DNA of 47,952 nt from positions 1 to 47,952 of the forward strand of contig MGHG01000017.1 of the NCBI GenBank assembly GCA_001793095.1. The letters are read 5' to 3'. The position numbers were made by a program, and so were the translations under genes. Positions 40,504-47,380 of this stretch are shown here, piece by piece (the stretch's first letter is position 1; each line of letters begins with the position of its first letter). Source of the stretch: Candidatus Woesebacteria bacterium RIFCSPLOWO2_01_FULL_39_23 (GTDB taxonomy: Bacteria; Patescibacteriota; Microgenomatia; UBA8517). The notes beneath the pieces were generated by a model. That model had not been told where the DNA came from and searched no databases. It worked only from the letters and a program-made list of their open reading frames with translations.

Positions 40504-40836
40504 ATGAGTAAGATTTTTTACGATCACCTTATTATTTTAGAAGAAATTAAAGTATATATCAGTCGTGTGAGCAGTTCTCAGGAAGAAAAAGAGGAGCTTT
40601 GGAACTTAGTTGATGAAATAGTACATCACAGGATTTTTTCTATGGTACTCGATAAGTTACCGAAAGAACACCATGATAATTTTATGAATAAATTTTATAA
40701 AGCACCTCACGACGAGAGATTAATAAAATTTTTGAGTGAAAAGACCGGCGAGGATATTGAAAAAATAATCAAAGATGAGTCTGAAAACATAGCCCGCGAA
40801 CTTCGGCAACTGGTTAGTAGTAAAAATAAGCGTTAA
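40504..40836 (+). CDS. Small helical protein of unknown function
   Basis: 110 residues, almost wholly predicted helix and highly charged (EEIKVYISRVSSSQEEKEEL, WNLVDEIVHHRIFSMVLDKL, ENIARELRQLVSSKNKR). No signal peptide, cysteine or known motif. It starts 53 bases after the stop of the previous gene and ends 15 bases before the exonuclease gene on the same strand, so they may form one transcript. I do not recognise the family. Confidence 0.65.
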   Translation: MSKIFYDHLIILEEIKVYISRVSSSQEEKEELWNLVDEIVHHRIFSMVLDKLPKEHHDNFMNKFYKAPHDERLIKFLSEKTGEDIEKIIKDESENIARELRQLVSSKNKR

Positions 40837-40851
40837 CCTCAAACAATTTAC

Positions 40852-41457
40852 ATGATAACGGAAGTATTTTTTGACGTTGAAACTAAAAAATTATTCAGCG
40901 AGATTGACAAGTTTGATCCCGCTGACTTAGGTGTGTCGATCGTTTCACTCTATAGGAGGATATTGGATGAAAATTATATAGAGAAAGAGGGGAAATTAAT
41001 GAGTTTCTGGGAAGCGGATTTTCAAAAGCTTTGGCCAATATTTCAGGAAGCAAATCGCATTATTGGATTTAATTCAATAAATTTTGATGTTCCTGCATTG
41101 GAGCCTTACACAAACTTTCCGATAAAAAAACTACCCCACTTTGACATCATGGCCAAGGTCAAAGATGTTTTCGGGAGACGAATTAGCTTGGATTCAATTT
41201 CTAAAGAAACGCTCGGTCGGGAAAAGTCAGATATCGGAGTTAATGCCGTATTATATTGGCAAACGGGAGGAAAGGAAAACTTAAAAAAGCTTCAAAGGTA
41301 TTGTGATGACGATGTTATTATCACAAAAGAACTTTATGACTTTGTACTTAAAAATGGCTATCTGCACTTTAAAGACAAATGGAATACACAACGGCGGGTT
41401 GATCTGGATTTTTCCTACCCTAAAGAAAAATCCCAAAAGCAAATTGGTCTCTTTTGA
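40852..41457 (+). CDS. DEDD-type 3'-5' exonuclease (RNase H-like)
   Basis: 201 residues. The DEDD metal ligands are in place: D8 and E10 in FFDVETKKLF, D79 in NSINFDVPAL, and the final aspartate in QRYCDDDVIITKELYDFV. The layout fits the YprB/RNase H-like group, which trims RNA or DNA 3' ends. The motif 'LDSISKETLGREKSDI' matches the segment between ExoII and ExoIII in this group. It stands after the small helical gene, likely in one transcript. Whether the target is RNA or DNA cannot be decided. Confidence 0.8.
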   Translation: MITEVFFDVETKKLFSEIDKFDPADLGVSIVSLYRRILDENYIEKEGKLMSFWEADFQKLWPIFQEANRIIGFNSINFDVPALEPYTNFPIKKLPHFDIMAKVKDVFGRRISLDSISKETLGREKSDIGVNAVLYWQTGGKENLKKLQRYCDDDVIITKELYDFVLKNGYLHFKDKWNTQRRVDLDFSYPKEKSQKQIGLF

Positions 41458-41458
41458 T

Positions 41459-41479
41459 TGACAGGGTCTGACCCTGTCA
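41459..41479. repeat. TGACAGGG palindrome, copy 2
   Basis: TGACAGGGT (41459-41467) and ACCCTGTCA (41471-41479) form a perfect 9-base stem around CTG, between the stop of the exonuclease gene and the end of the convergent GH15 gene. It shares TTGACAGGG...CCCTGTCA with 38067-38087. A terminator for both genes is a possible side role. Confidence 0.7.
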
Positions 41480-41482
41480 AAT

Positions 41483-42538
41483 TTAGTGTCGTTGGTTCAT
41501 TTCGTAAAGAGCTACTATGAAAAGCGATTCGCTCCAGCCAAGCGGCGTATTTTCGTTATATTCGGGAGAATTCGAGAAATAAAGTTCCGGAAGACCAACG
41601 GGAGTGTCCTCTGCGATTAGATTTTTAATTAGTTCGTGTGATTTTTCGTGGTTTCCAAGTTTTTCGTAAATTATTGCTAACCACGATAGGCCGAAAGTCC
41701 ATTCCGCTTCTTCGCTTACTTGATCTTTATTTCTGTTATAGTAACGATCACCCTTGTATCTTATTATCCCGCGCTCTTTCAACAAGTGATATTCTACGTT
41801 TTGTAAGATAAGATCTCTCTGTTGGGGATTGACAACATTATAAGGCCAGATTAGAGAAAGTTGGGAAAGGTCAACAAACTTATTTTCCGATTCGCGGGGA
41901 AGTATTTCCGAAAGTGCAACCTCACCTTTATGTATTAAATTAATCGGAACTTCGACTTTGGGTAAACGGGAGATTGCTTTTAATCCTGCTACACACGCTC
42001 CGACTGAAGAAGCATGGACTTCTTCCCCTTCTTCCCACATGCCTGAATCCGGATCCCGCCAGTACTCAATTGACTCAAGATATCGGACCAATTTATTAAC
42101 AATTCTTATGTGGTCAGGAGTTTTTAATATTGACCGTTTTTGATTGAATTCAAGTTCGCCTATCCGAAACAAAATGCACCCGACTGCATCATTTTGTTTA
42201 TTGCCCCATTCCTCCCAAAACTCATCGAATGTTTCAGGGTTAAATCTTGCGTGTATGTATTCTTTAGCTGAGGTAGGTTTATTTTTTATTGCTTCGTCGA
42301 TTTTATGCTCATGTTTGAGAAGTAGTTTAAGAATTGAGTTATATGTTTTTTCTACGGTCTTCCAGTCACCTATAACTTCAAAAGCTAAAGTTTCATAAAA
42401 ATTATCTCTCAACCAGGATTTATCGTAGCCGGTTGTACTATTTTTGGCAGAGGCTGCAAAAAGACCGGTTTTATAACGCAGACTTCGGAGAATCTTAACA
42501 TGTTTGCCTATAAGTTCCTGGTAAGTAAGCCTGGCCAT
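41483..42538 (-). CDS. GH15-like glycoside hydrolase
   Basis: 351 residues; an (alpha/alpha)6 type sequence like glucoamylase and the GH15-related phosphorylase-kinase group: YDKSWLRDNFYETLAFEVIG near residue 40, FWEEWGNKQNDAVGCILFRI, MWEEGEEVHASSVGACVAGL and TPLGWSESLFIVALYE. The WEEGEE segment holds a likely catalytic Glu. The family removes glucose from alpha-glucans or trehalose. There is no signal peptide, so it would act inside the cell. The length is about half of full fungal-type GH15, as expected when only the catalytic part is present. Confidence 0.72.
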   Translation of the reverse strand: MARLTYQELIGKHVKILRSLRYKTGLFAASAKNSTTGYDKSWLRDNFYETLAFEVIGDWKTVEKTYNSILKLLLKHEHKIDEAIKNKPTSAKEYIHARFNPETFDEFWEEWGNKQNDAVGCILFRIGELEFNQKRSILKTPDHIRIVNKLVRYLESIEYWRDPDSGMWEEGEEVHASSVGACVAGLKAISRLPKVEVPINLIHKGEVALSEILPRESENKFVDLSQLSLIWPYNVVNPQQRDLILQNVEYHLLKERGIIRYKGDRYYNRNKDQVSEEAEWTFGLSWLAIIYEKLGNHEKSHELIKNLIAEDTPVGLPELYFSNSPEYNENTPLGWSESLFIVALYEMNQRH

Positions 42539-42578
42539 TATTAGTAAAATTATACAGCATCTAAAATGCTAGTGGAGA

Positions 42579-42933
42579 TTAGTTGGGTCTTGTAATCCTG
42601 CGCATGTTTCTTCTAATTAAGTGGTCTTTGTAAAAGCAGGGTATAGGAATTTTGGGTACTTTTATTTTAGTTCGCACATTATCCTTATGAGGTTTCTTAG
42701 TATGTGCAAAATCGAGTTGGGTTTCAATTTTTGTCATTAATTTAAGAATGCAGTCGATTATCAGGATGGTTTTTGTGGTTGGGTGAATGAAATATGGAAC
42801 TTGCTCGGTGATTGCCTTTGTCATAATAAGGTTTGTTGGGGTATCTTTCGTCTATTTCCGAACCTAAATCCTCTCCACCCAAACTTGCAGCAATTATTTG
42901 TTGTTTATTTGTTAACCTTTCAGGCGTTTTCAT
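42579..42933 (-). pseudogene. Small gene apparently split by a frameshift
   Basis: Two minus-strand frames overlap. The upstream one (ATG at 42933) reads MKTPERLTNKQQIIAASLGG, then EDLGSEIDERYPNKPYYD before turning into low-quality sequence; the downstream one (ATG at 42824) reads MTKAITEQVPYFIHPTTKTI, LIIDCILKLMTKIETQ and on to RRITRPN. The quality switches at about 42815-42825, so one protein of ~115 residues broken by a shift is my best reading, but two overlapping genes or a chance frame are possible. I do not recognise the family. Confidence 0.35.
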
Positions 42934-43057
42934 TTCTCAATATATTATAGGAGGGTAAATTAATTCAATACTTTTTATTTATCCTGAAAAGTTTTATGAT
43001 TTAATACTGACTGTTTCCTCTCGTTGATTTTTTTTAATTAAGAAGAAGGTGATAAAT

Positions 43058-43426
43058 ATGACCGGATATTATGGCAAGATTGAGGAATTGACCTTAAAAA
43101 ATACTAATTTCAGACAAGTTCTTTTTACCGGGAAATACACGCAACTTGTCTTAATGAGTTTAGCTCCGGGTGAGGAAATCGGACTTGAAGTTCACGATAA
43201 TGTCGATCAGTTTTTCAGATTCGAAGCGGGTGAGAGTAAAGTTGTTATAGGAACGGACGAGTTTACAGTAAAAGATGGCGATGTTGTCATTGTGCCGGCA
43301 GGATCGAAACACAATATAATTAATACATCGTCAGCCGACTTAAAACTATACACGCTTTATTCTCCGCCGAATCATCCTGATGGAACTGTTCACAAAACTA
43401 AAGAAGAAGCCGAAGCTGCAGAATAG
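43058..43426 (+). CDS. Cupin-domain protein
   Basis: 122 residues from the ATG at 43058; a GTG nine bases upstream lies inside the ribosome-binding site AGAAGGTGA and is not the start. The cupin motifs are APGEEIGLEVHDNVDQFFRF (motif 1, with one His, Glu and Gln as metal ligands) and VPAGSKHNIINTS (motif 2, with the second His). Proteins like this (e.g. small RmlC-like cupins) bind a metal and often a sugar or organic acid. The substrate is unknown. The C-terminus ends in an acidic tail. Confidence 0.85.
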   Translation: MTGYYGKIEELTLKNTNFRQVLFTGKYTQLVLMSLAPGEEIGLEVHDNVDQFFRFEAGESKVVIGTDEFTVKDGDVVIVPAGSKHNIINTSSADLKLYTLYSPPNHPDGTVHKTKEEAEAAE

Positions 43427-43431
43427 AGCAA

Positions 43432-43860
43432 TTACTGGATTGTAACTTTATATATTTTACTTTCAAGAGGAGAGTTTTTGTCCCACGGGTGAACATTATT
43501 AAAGGTAATCTCCGTATCGCCCGTTTTCAATACGCTAAATTCAAAGTTTTGCGTTCCGGATGATTTGTTTTGCTGAGTTTCTGCATTTGGGTAATATGTT
43601 GATTTAACTAAATTTATATAAGAATTATCGAACTTAACTTCCCATTGCAGACTTTCGCTCGGAGTTGTATCAAGAACAATAGAAAAATTTTTACTTTTGT
43701 CGATGAGGAGTATTTCTTCCGGTGATTCTACATTTACTTGAGTTTGTGGAGTGGGAGTAGTTTTTCTACTTTTTATAAAACTGTAAAATAATACTCCAGC
43801 AAAGAGGATCAATATTGCCCCAAGTGCAATAAATTTAGTATTTTTCTTTAAGGTGAACAC
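43432..43860 (-). CDS. Anchored chagasin-like protease inhibitor
   Basis: 142 residues, GTG start with a TATTAT box 6 bases upstream. Residues ~10-28 form a membrane helix (FIALGAILILFAGVLFYSFI); the rest faces outward. The outer domain follows the chagasin (I42) pattern: an L/DTTPSESLQW loop in place of NPTTGYxW, then INLVKSTYYP, SSGTQNFEFSVLKTGDTEI and NVHPWDK in place of the RPWE loop. Chagasins block papain-type cysteine proteases by inserting these three loops. The first loop is poorly kept, so activity is uncertain. It is convergent with the cupin gene and follows the thioredoxin-fold gene on its strand. Confidence 0.6.
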   Translation of the reverse strand: MFTLKKNTKFIALGAILILFAGVLFYSFIKSRKTTPTPQTQVNVESPEEILLIDKSKNFSIVLDTTPSESLQWEVKFDNSYINLVKSTYYPNAETQQNKSSGTQNFEFSVLKTGDTEITFNNVHPWDKNSPLESKIYKVTIQ

Positions 43861-43881
43861 TAACTAATAATATCACAACTC

Positions 43882-44862
43882 TCAACCGAAGGTAAAAGCA
43901 TATAGCTGGGTGTTATCTATAAATATAAGTTTTAGAGTGTGTTGTCCTGGATTGTGAAGGTTAATGAGTTCATAAAGTTTGTCTTTATCAACAAGTACAA
44001 GACCTTCTTTGACGTCTTTTCCCATTTCACCTCCTTTTAGTAGTTTACTGTCCAAATAGACTTGCACTTTACTTTTACTGCCTTTAGGTTTAGCAAAAGG
44101 CTTCATGACCAGGAACACTTTTAGAGCTTCAAATGCAAGAGTTAATGCGGCACCCGGATATGCAGTTGATCTCTCATTTTCGATGAGCCAGTTTCCTGCA
44201 AATGCAAAATGGTGCAAAGCTATTTGGTCAGGAAATTTATAAACCTTTTTAGTATTTAATGCAATTTGATCACCTGACGTAAAATAACCCATGCGCGAGT
44301 AGCCAATATAAAGCTCGGGAGTTCTTGATTTAATGTCATAGGTCGGATTATCGATTGGATCATGGATGATCTGTCCGGCGTCTCTCAGGAGTTTCTGTAT
44401 AACTTCTTCTGTTTCATCATAATCACCTTCACCAAAATGTGTATAGCGGATTACTCCATCCTTATCTACTAAGTACTTTGCAGGCCAGTAATGGTTATTG
44501 TATGCCTGCCAAGTCGCATAAGCATTATCCTGCATGGTTGGATATTTTAAGTCAAAGTCGGCGATCGCTTTTTTGACATTTTCGGGATTTTTCTCGAATT
44601 CGAACTCAGGCGTATGAACACCAATTATTACTAAGCCTTTGTCTTTGTATTTTTTATCCCAGTTACATAAATAAGGTAAGGTTCTTATGCAGTTGACGCA
44701 GGTATACGTCCAAAAATCAACCATAATAACCTTTCCCCGGAGTTCTTTCAATGTCAAAGATCTTGAGCCTGTCGAAAGATTAAACCACTTACCTCCCGGA
44801 ATGAGTTCCGGGGCTTTAATGTTATTAGTGTGTAATAAGGTAGAAAGATAATTTTTTGGCAT
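43882..44862 (-). CDS. DipZ-like thioredoxin-fold protein
   Basis: 326 residues. The N-terminal ~155 residues are a TlpA-type thioredoxin domain: LRGKVIMVDFWTYTCVNCIR with C55 and C58 as the redox pair, GVHTPEFEFEKN, and PAKYLVDKDGVIRYTHFGEG. The C-terminal ~160 residues match the carbohydrate-binding-like end of DipZ (PELYIGYSRMGYF, LIENERSTAYPGAALTLAFE, VYLDSKLLKGGE). No membrane helices or signal peptide are seen, unlike full DipZ. A thiol-disulfide role is expected. Bases 44762-44778 encode LSTGSRS with the CTTTCGACAGGCTCAAG palindrome half, perhaps an inserted repeat. Confidence 0.82.
   Translation of the reverse strand: MPKNYLSTLLHTNNIKAPELIPGGKWFNLSTGSRSLTLKELRGKVIMVDFWTYTCVNCIRTLPYLCNWDKKYKDKGLVIIGVHTPEFEFEKNPENVKKAIADFDLKYPTMQDNAYATWQAYNNHYWPAKYLVDKDGVIRYTHFGEGDYDETEEVIQKLLRDAGQIIHDPIDNPTYDIKSRTPELYIGYSRMGYFTSGDQIALNTKKVYKFPDQIALHHFAFAGNWLIENERSTAYPGAALTLAFEALKVFLVMKPFAKPKGSKSKVQVYLDSKLLKGGEMGKDVKEGLVLVDKDKLYELINLHNPGQHTLKLIFIDNTQLYAFTFG
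44762..44778. repeat. TTCGACAGGCTCA-type motif inside the DipZ-like gene
   Basis: The minus-strand sequence CTTTCGACAGGCTCAAG matches the half-palindrome type seen at 18085-18122 (CCTTCGACAAGCTTAGG). It codes for LSTGSRS in a variable loop of the protein. A chance match is possible; it is short. Confidence 0.4.
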
Positions 44863-45006
44863 GAAGCTAACTCCTAATATAAATTAATAAGAAGTTTCAT
44901 TCTGTGAGAATTTTACCATTGGTAGCAGATAGTAATATTTTTCACTGAATAAACGGGTAATAAATTTTATATTCTAGAAACTTACCGAATTTATGTTTTT
45001 CTGGTG

Positions 45007-45068
45007 AAGCCTCTGGCACTGGCTGCTGGTTCGGAAAACCATCCGGTTCGGAGAAGAGTCAGAGGCTT
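45007..45068 (+). repeat. GC-rich palindromic element upstream of the CHRD gene
   Basis: AAGCCTCTG (45007-45015) and CAGAGGCTT (45060-45068) are perfect 9-base arms, enclosing GGTTCGGAAAACC and CCGGTTCGGAGAAGAG, of the same style as the cca and recJ insertions (CCGGCTCGGAGAG). It ends directly before the ribosome-binding site GGGGAGGGGGTGA, so it forms the leader of the CHRD mRNA. Confidence 0.65.
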
Positions 45069-45084
45069 GGGGAGGGGGTGATAC

Positions 45085-45531
45085 ATGATGAATATTAAAA
45101 AATCGACAATAAGTGCTTTAGGGGCTACGATTGCTTTGGCTGCAACAGTATCTATTGTGTTGGCAGGCGGGAAACCATTTAATATATTAATGAATGGGGC
45201 ATCCGAGGTTCCCGGTCCCGGTGATCCTGACGGATCCGGAAATGCGCATATCACTTTGAATCAGGGTCAGGGAGAAGTCTGTTACAAACTTGAAGTTGCA
45301 AATATTACTTTACCAGCAATTGGTGCGCACATTCACGAAGCACCTGAGGGTGTCGCTGGACCGGTAATTATTCCTCTTACTGCTCCTGATGTGAATGGTG
45401 TTTCTGAGGGTTGCGTAGATAATCTGGAAAAAGACTTTGTCAAAGAAATCAGAGAAAATCCGGAGGAGTATTATGTTAATGTCCATACTAGTGACCATCC
45501 GGCTGGAGCAGTCAGGGGACAGTTGAAGTAA
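45085..45531 (+). CDS. Secreted CHRD-domain protein
   Basis: 148 residues; start set by GGAGGGGGTGA (a second ATG follows directly at 45088). A signal peptide (KKSTISALGATIALAATVSI ending VLAGG) is followed by a CHRD domain: GASEVPGPGDPDGSGNAHIT, GEVCYKLEVANITLPAIGAH with its histidine, and YYVNVHTSDHPAGAVRGQLK, the typical domain end. One disulfide is possible (CYKL and EGCVDN). CHRD domains occur in bacterial secreted proteins of unknown role. The strong ribosome-binding site and the structured leader suggest high, controlled expression. Confidence 0.88.
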   Translation: MMNIKKSTISALGATIALAATVSIVLAGGKPFNILMNGASEVPGPGDPDGSGNAHITLNQGQGEVCYKLEVANITLPAIGAHIHEAPEGVAGPVIIPLTAPDVNGVSEGCVDNLEKDFVKEIRENPEEYYVNVHTSDHPAGAVRGQLK

Positions 45532-45580
45532 TGAAGGTGCGGGTATTTTTGATATCAATGAATTGTCTTGGTTGGGGATA

Positions 45581-45690
45581 TTATGTTGAGGAAAGTGGGA
45601 TAGTAAACCAGAATTCGGAGCCCGTTTTCTCAACAGACGTAAAGCCAATTTTACCGCCAAATATGAATTCAAATTCTACTTCTCGCTCTG
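45581..45690 (-). pseudogene. Relic of a histidine-kinase 3' end
   Basis: On the minus strand the frame reads GGKIGFTSVEKTGSEFWFTI then PLSST and a stop at 45581, the classic end of a histidine-kinase ATPase domain (GGxIxxxSxxGxGSxFxFxLP). About 35 codons can be followed; the glycine-rich ATP-binding boxes that should precede it are absent. It differs from the two kinases in the window. The plus-strand frame over it is a shadow. Confidence 0.65.
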
Positions 45691-45768
45691 GTCTGTTGAA
45701 AAATACAACGTGCGTGTTGAACTGATTTTTTATGAGCTTGCCTTCTTTCCGATTCAGTTAAATATTTT

Positions 45769-46029
45769 TCAGCAATTTCGAATTTTGGAAATTAATGCTT
45801 CTTTTTTAGCCTTAGCCCATTTCTTAACCTGCCATTCTCTTTTCATTGCTAATTGCAATGTTGTAAACTCCTCACGGTAGACCAATGTAACAGGGCGTCT
45901 AATTTTGGTGTATTTGGCAGATCGAGATTTACTGGAATTATGTTCCTTAATTCTTTTTTGAATATCGTTTGTTTGTCCACAATAAAGTGATCCGTCTGAG
46001 CATCGAACAATGTAGAAGTCGTAAGCCAC
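45769..46029 (-). CDS. GIY-YIG endonuclease-domain protein
   Basis: 86 residues, GTG start with a TATAAT box (46038-46043) ending 8 bases upstream and no Shine-Dalgarno site. The whole protein is a GIY-YIG domain: DFYIVRCSDGSLYCGQT for the two strands, the Arg helix (IQKRIKEHNSS), KYTKIRRPVTLVYREEF with the catalytic Glu, and REWQVKKWAKAKKEALI. Single-domain proteins of this sort (UPF0213, YhbQ) are widespread and may process DNA ends or branched DNA; the true role is unknown. Confidence 0.87.
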   Translation of the reverse strand: MAYDFYIVRCSDGSLYCGQTNDIQKRIKEHNSSKSRSAKYTKIRRPVTLVYREEFTTLQLAMKREWQVKKWAKAKKEALISKIRNC

Positions 46030-46066
46030 CTTTTGACATTATATATAACAATAGCCTTTCAGCATA

Positions 46067-46088
46067 ATACAAGGCTATAGCCTTGTAT
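46067..46088. repeat. Perfect 22-bp palindrome
   Basis: ATACAAGGCTA (46067-46077) and TAGCCTTGTAT (46078-46088) are exact complements with no spacer. It lies in the 213-base gap between the divergent GIY-YIG and MNT genes. Such a symmetric site may bind a dimeric regulator of the toxin-antitoxin pair, or be a palindromic repeat. The rest of the gap holds the two promoters and no gene. Confidence 0.65.
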
Positions 46089-46203
46089 AAAATTGTAGAA
46101 GTCGAATTGACATTTGAGATAGTATGAACGGAGCTTGGACGAGTCAGACTCGGTAAAAAAAGGATGTCTCAAAAAGTAATGATATAGTTTGATGCAGTAA
46201 CGG

Positions 46204-46232
46204 TTGTCTTACAATCTCTATGTCTGTATACT
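46204..46232 (+). promoter_or_regulatory. Promoter of the MNT-HEPN operon
   Basis: TTGTCT (46204-46209) and TATACT (46227-46232) are 17 bases apart. The -10 box ends 10 bases before the ATG at 46243 and there is no ribosome-binding site, so the mRNA is probably leaderless. Confidence 0.55.
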
Positions 46233-46242
46233 CATAATTAAT

Positions 46243-46569
46243 ATGAATAGATTAGTGAATGAAACACAAAAAATCGTTAATAAAGTTGCAGACTATTGCA
46301 AACCGGATAAAATCATCCTTTTTGGTTCCCTTGCCCGAGGAGAAGAAAAAAGTGGTTCTGATATTGATCTGTTAATTATTAAAGACAGTAATAAAAAACG
46401 ACCCTTCAGAGTAAAAGAAGTATTTGAAGCAATAAGGGGTGTTGAACGGAACTTACAGCTTGATCCAATCGTTTATACACCTGATGAAATCAGTAAGCGT
46501 CTTGCTTTAGGAGATTATTTTATAAAAGAAATCCTTGAAGAAGGTAAAGTAATGAATGAATCAAAATAA
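46243..46569 (+). CDS. mntA: MNT-type nucleotidyltransferase antitoxin
   Basis: 108 residues from the ATG at 46243. The minimal-nucleotidyltransferase motif GSx10DxD is exact: G28, S29, D40 and D42 in FGSLARGEEKSGSDIDLL, with the third metal ligand D74 in LQLDPIVYT. In MntA-HepT systems the MNT protein neutralises the HEPN toxin by adding AMP to a tyrosine. The toxin gene follows and overlaps by 14 bases, the expected arrangement. The motif is complete, so the enzyme is probably active. Confidence 0.85.
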   Translation: MNRLVNETQKIVNKVADYCKPDKIILFGSLARGEEKSGSDIDLLIIKDSNKKRPFRVKEVFEAIRGVERNLQLDPIVYTPDEISKRLALGDYFIKEILEEGKVMNESK

Positions 46570-46942
46570 CAAGAGTCTTGCAAAAGAGTGGTTTGATTCA
46601 GCAGATAGTGATTTTCAGTATGCCCAATTAGGATTAAAAGAAGACAGAATATTTCCCCAAGTGGCTTTTTTATCTCAACAAATTGCTGAAAAGATTCTTA
46701 AGGGTTATTTAGTGTTAAATGATCGCAAACCTCCAAGATTTCATGAATTACCGAAAATTTTAGATGACTGTGTAAAAATTAATCAGGACTTAGAAAAACT
46801 CCGTGATGCATGTGAGTTATTAACCGGTTTTTACGTTGAAACCCGCTACCCGCCCGATATTCCTGAGTATACGAAAGGAGAAATATCAGAATCATTTGAA
46901 AAAGCCAAGTTTGTAAAGGAAACGAATAATACCTATTATTAA
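46556..46942 (+). CDS. HEPN-domain toxin (HepT-like)
   Basis: 128 residues. The HEPN fold is evident: WFDSADSDFQYAQLGL, FPQVAFLSQQIAEKILKGYL and LDDCVKINQDLEKLRD, ending KGEISESFEKAKFVKETN. An R-x5-H (R57...H63 in DRKPPRFHEL) is near the RNase-type R-x4-6-H motif, and a Tyr in TGFYVETRYPP could be the AMP acceptor. HEPN toxins of such pairs cut RNA. It is the second gene, translationally coupled to mntA. Family (PF05168) is clear; activity is inferred. Confidence 0.82.
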   Translation: MNQNNKSLAKEWFDSADSDFQYAQLGLKEDRIFPQVAFLSQQIAEKILKGYLVLNDRKPPRFHELPKILDDCVKINQDLEKLRDACELLTGFYVETRYPPDIPEYTKGEISESFEKAKFVKETNNTYY

Positions 46943-46994
46943 GTGGAGCGATACTTATAAAGTCATTTTCTTTCGGGATAGTCTGAGATTGCTT

Positions 46995-47258
46995 CTAAGT
47001 TGTTTCTTGTCCAAGAAAAATCTTTAATGTTCCACAGCGGGCATAAGAGTCATTGCATAATACAGAGACCTTGATTTTTCGGTTGCAAAGTGCAAATACT
47101 TCACCTTCTGTTTGATGTACTACATCAAGCTTTTCCGTTATTAGTTTTAATGCTTCATTAAATGATATCTCTGTCCTAGTCAAGTGCTTTACTATCTGAA
47201 CAATCGGACATTTATTTCCACACTTTCGAGAATACTGTGCCTCAAATTCTATAGCCAT
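46995..47258 (-). CDS. Cysteine-containing protein of unknown function
   Basis: 87 residues with five cysteines: C13 and C17 in SRKCGNKCPIV, and C58, C68 and C75 (ALCNRKI, VLCNDSY, RCGTLK). The spacing is not a standard zinc ribbon, but metal or cluster binding is plausible. No signal peptide or membrane helix. It lies between the toxin-antitoxin pair and an orphan regulator and faces away from the latter. I do not recognise the family. Confidence 0.5.
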   Translation of the reverse strand: MAIEFEAQYSRKCGNKCPIVQIVKHLTRTEISFNEALKLITEKLDVVHQTEGEVFALCNRKIKVSVLCNDSYARCGTLKIFLGQETT

Positions 47259-47284
47259 GGTGTAAATAAACTTTCAAATTATAT

Positions 47285-47321
47285 CACCCGTGGGGTGTCA
47301 ATTTGTATTACCCCACGGGTG
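47285..47321. repeat. 12-bp perfect inverted repeat
   Basis: CACCCGTGGGGT (47285-47296) and ACCCCACGGGTG (47310-47321) flank a 13-base AT-rich loop. It lies between the divergent 46995-47258 and 47381 genes and just upstream of the promoter of the latter. A stem of this length in DNA or RNA could be a terminator, an operator or a REP-like element. Confidence 0.7.
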
Positions 47322-47344
47322 CGGGATCATACCTATACATTCAA

Positions 47345-47373
47345 TTGACATATAAATGGTTAATTAATATACT
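47345..47373 (+). promoter_or_regulatory. Consensus sigma70 promoter, leaderless start
   Basis: TTGACA (47345-47350), a 17-base spacer, and TATACT (47368-47373). The ATG at 47381 begins 7 bases after the -10 box, so transcription should begin at or next to the start codon. There is no Shine-Dalgarno site. It is the clearest promoter in the window. Confidence 0.75.
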
Positions 47374-47380
47374 ATCGGAT

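Noticed and set aside
14702-42662. 17-base string GGAATTTTGGGTACTTT at both 14702-14718 and 42646-42662
   Set aside because: Identical but short, without shared flanks or symmetry; chance or a minor gene-tail relic, not supportable as a repeat.
44991-45254. Minus-strand 87-codon frame over the CHRD start
   Set aside because: Antisense to a gene with signal peptide, family domain and strong ribosome-binding site.
45531-45725. Plus-strand 64-codon frame after the CHRD gene
   Set aside because: The minus strand holds a clear histidine-kinase tail here; the plus frame has no similarity or ribosome-binding site.
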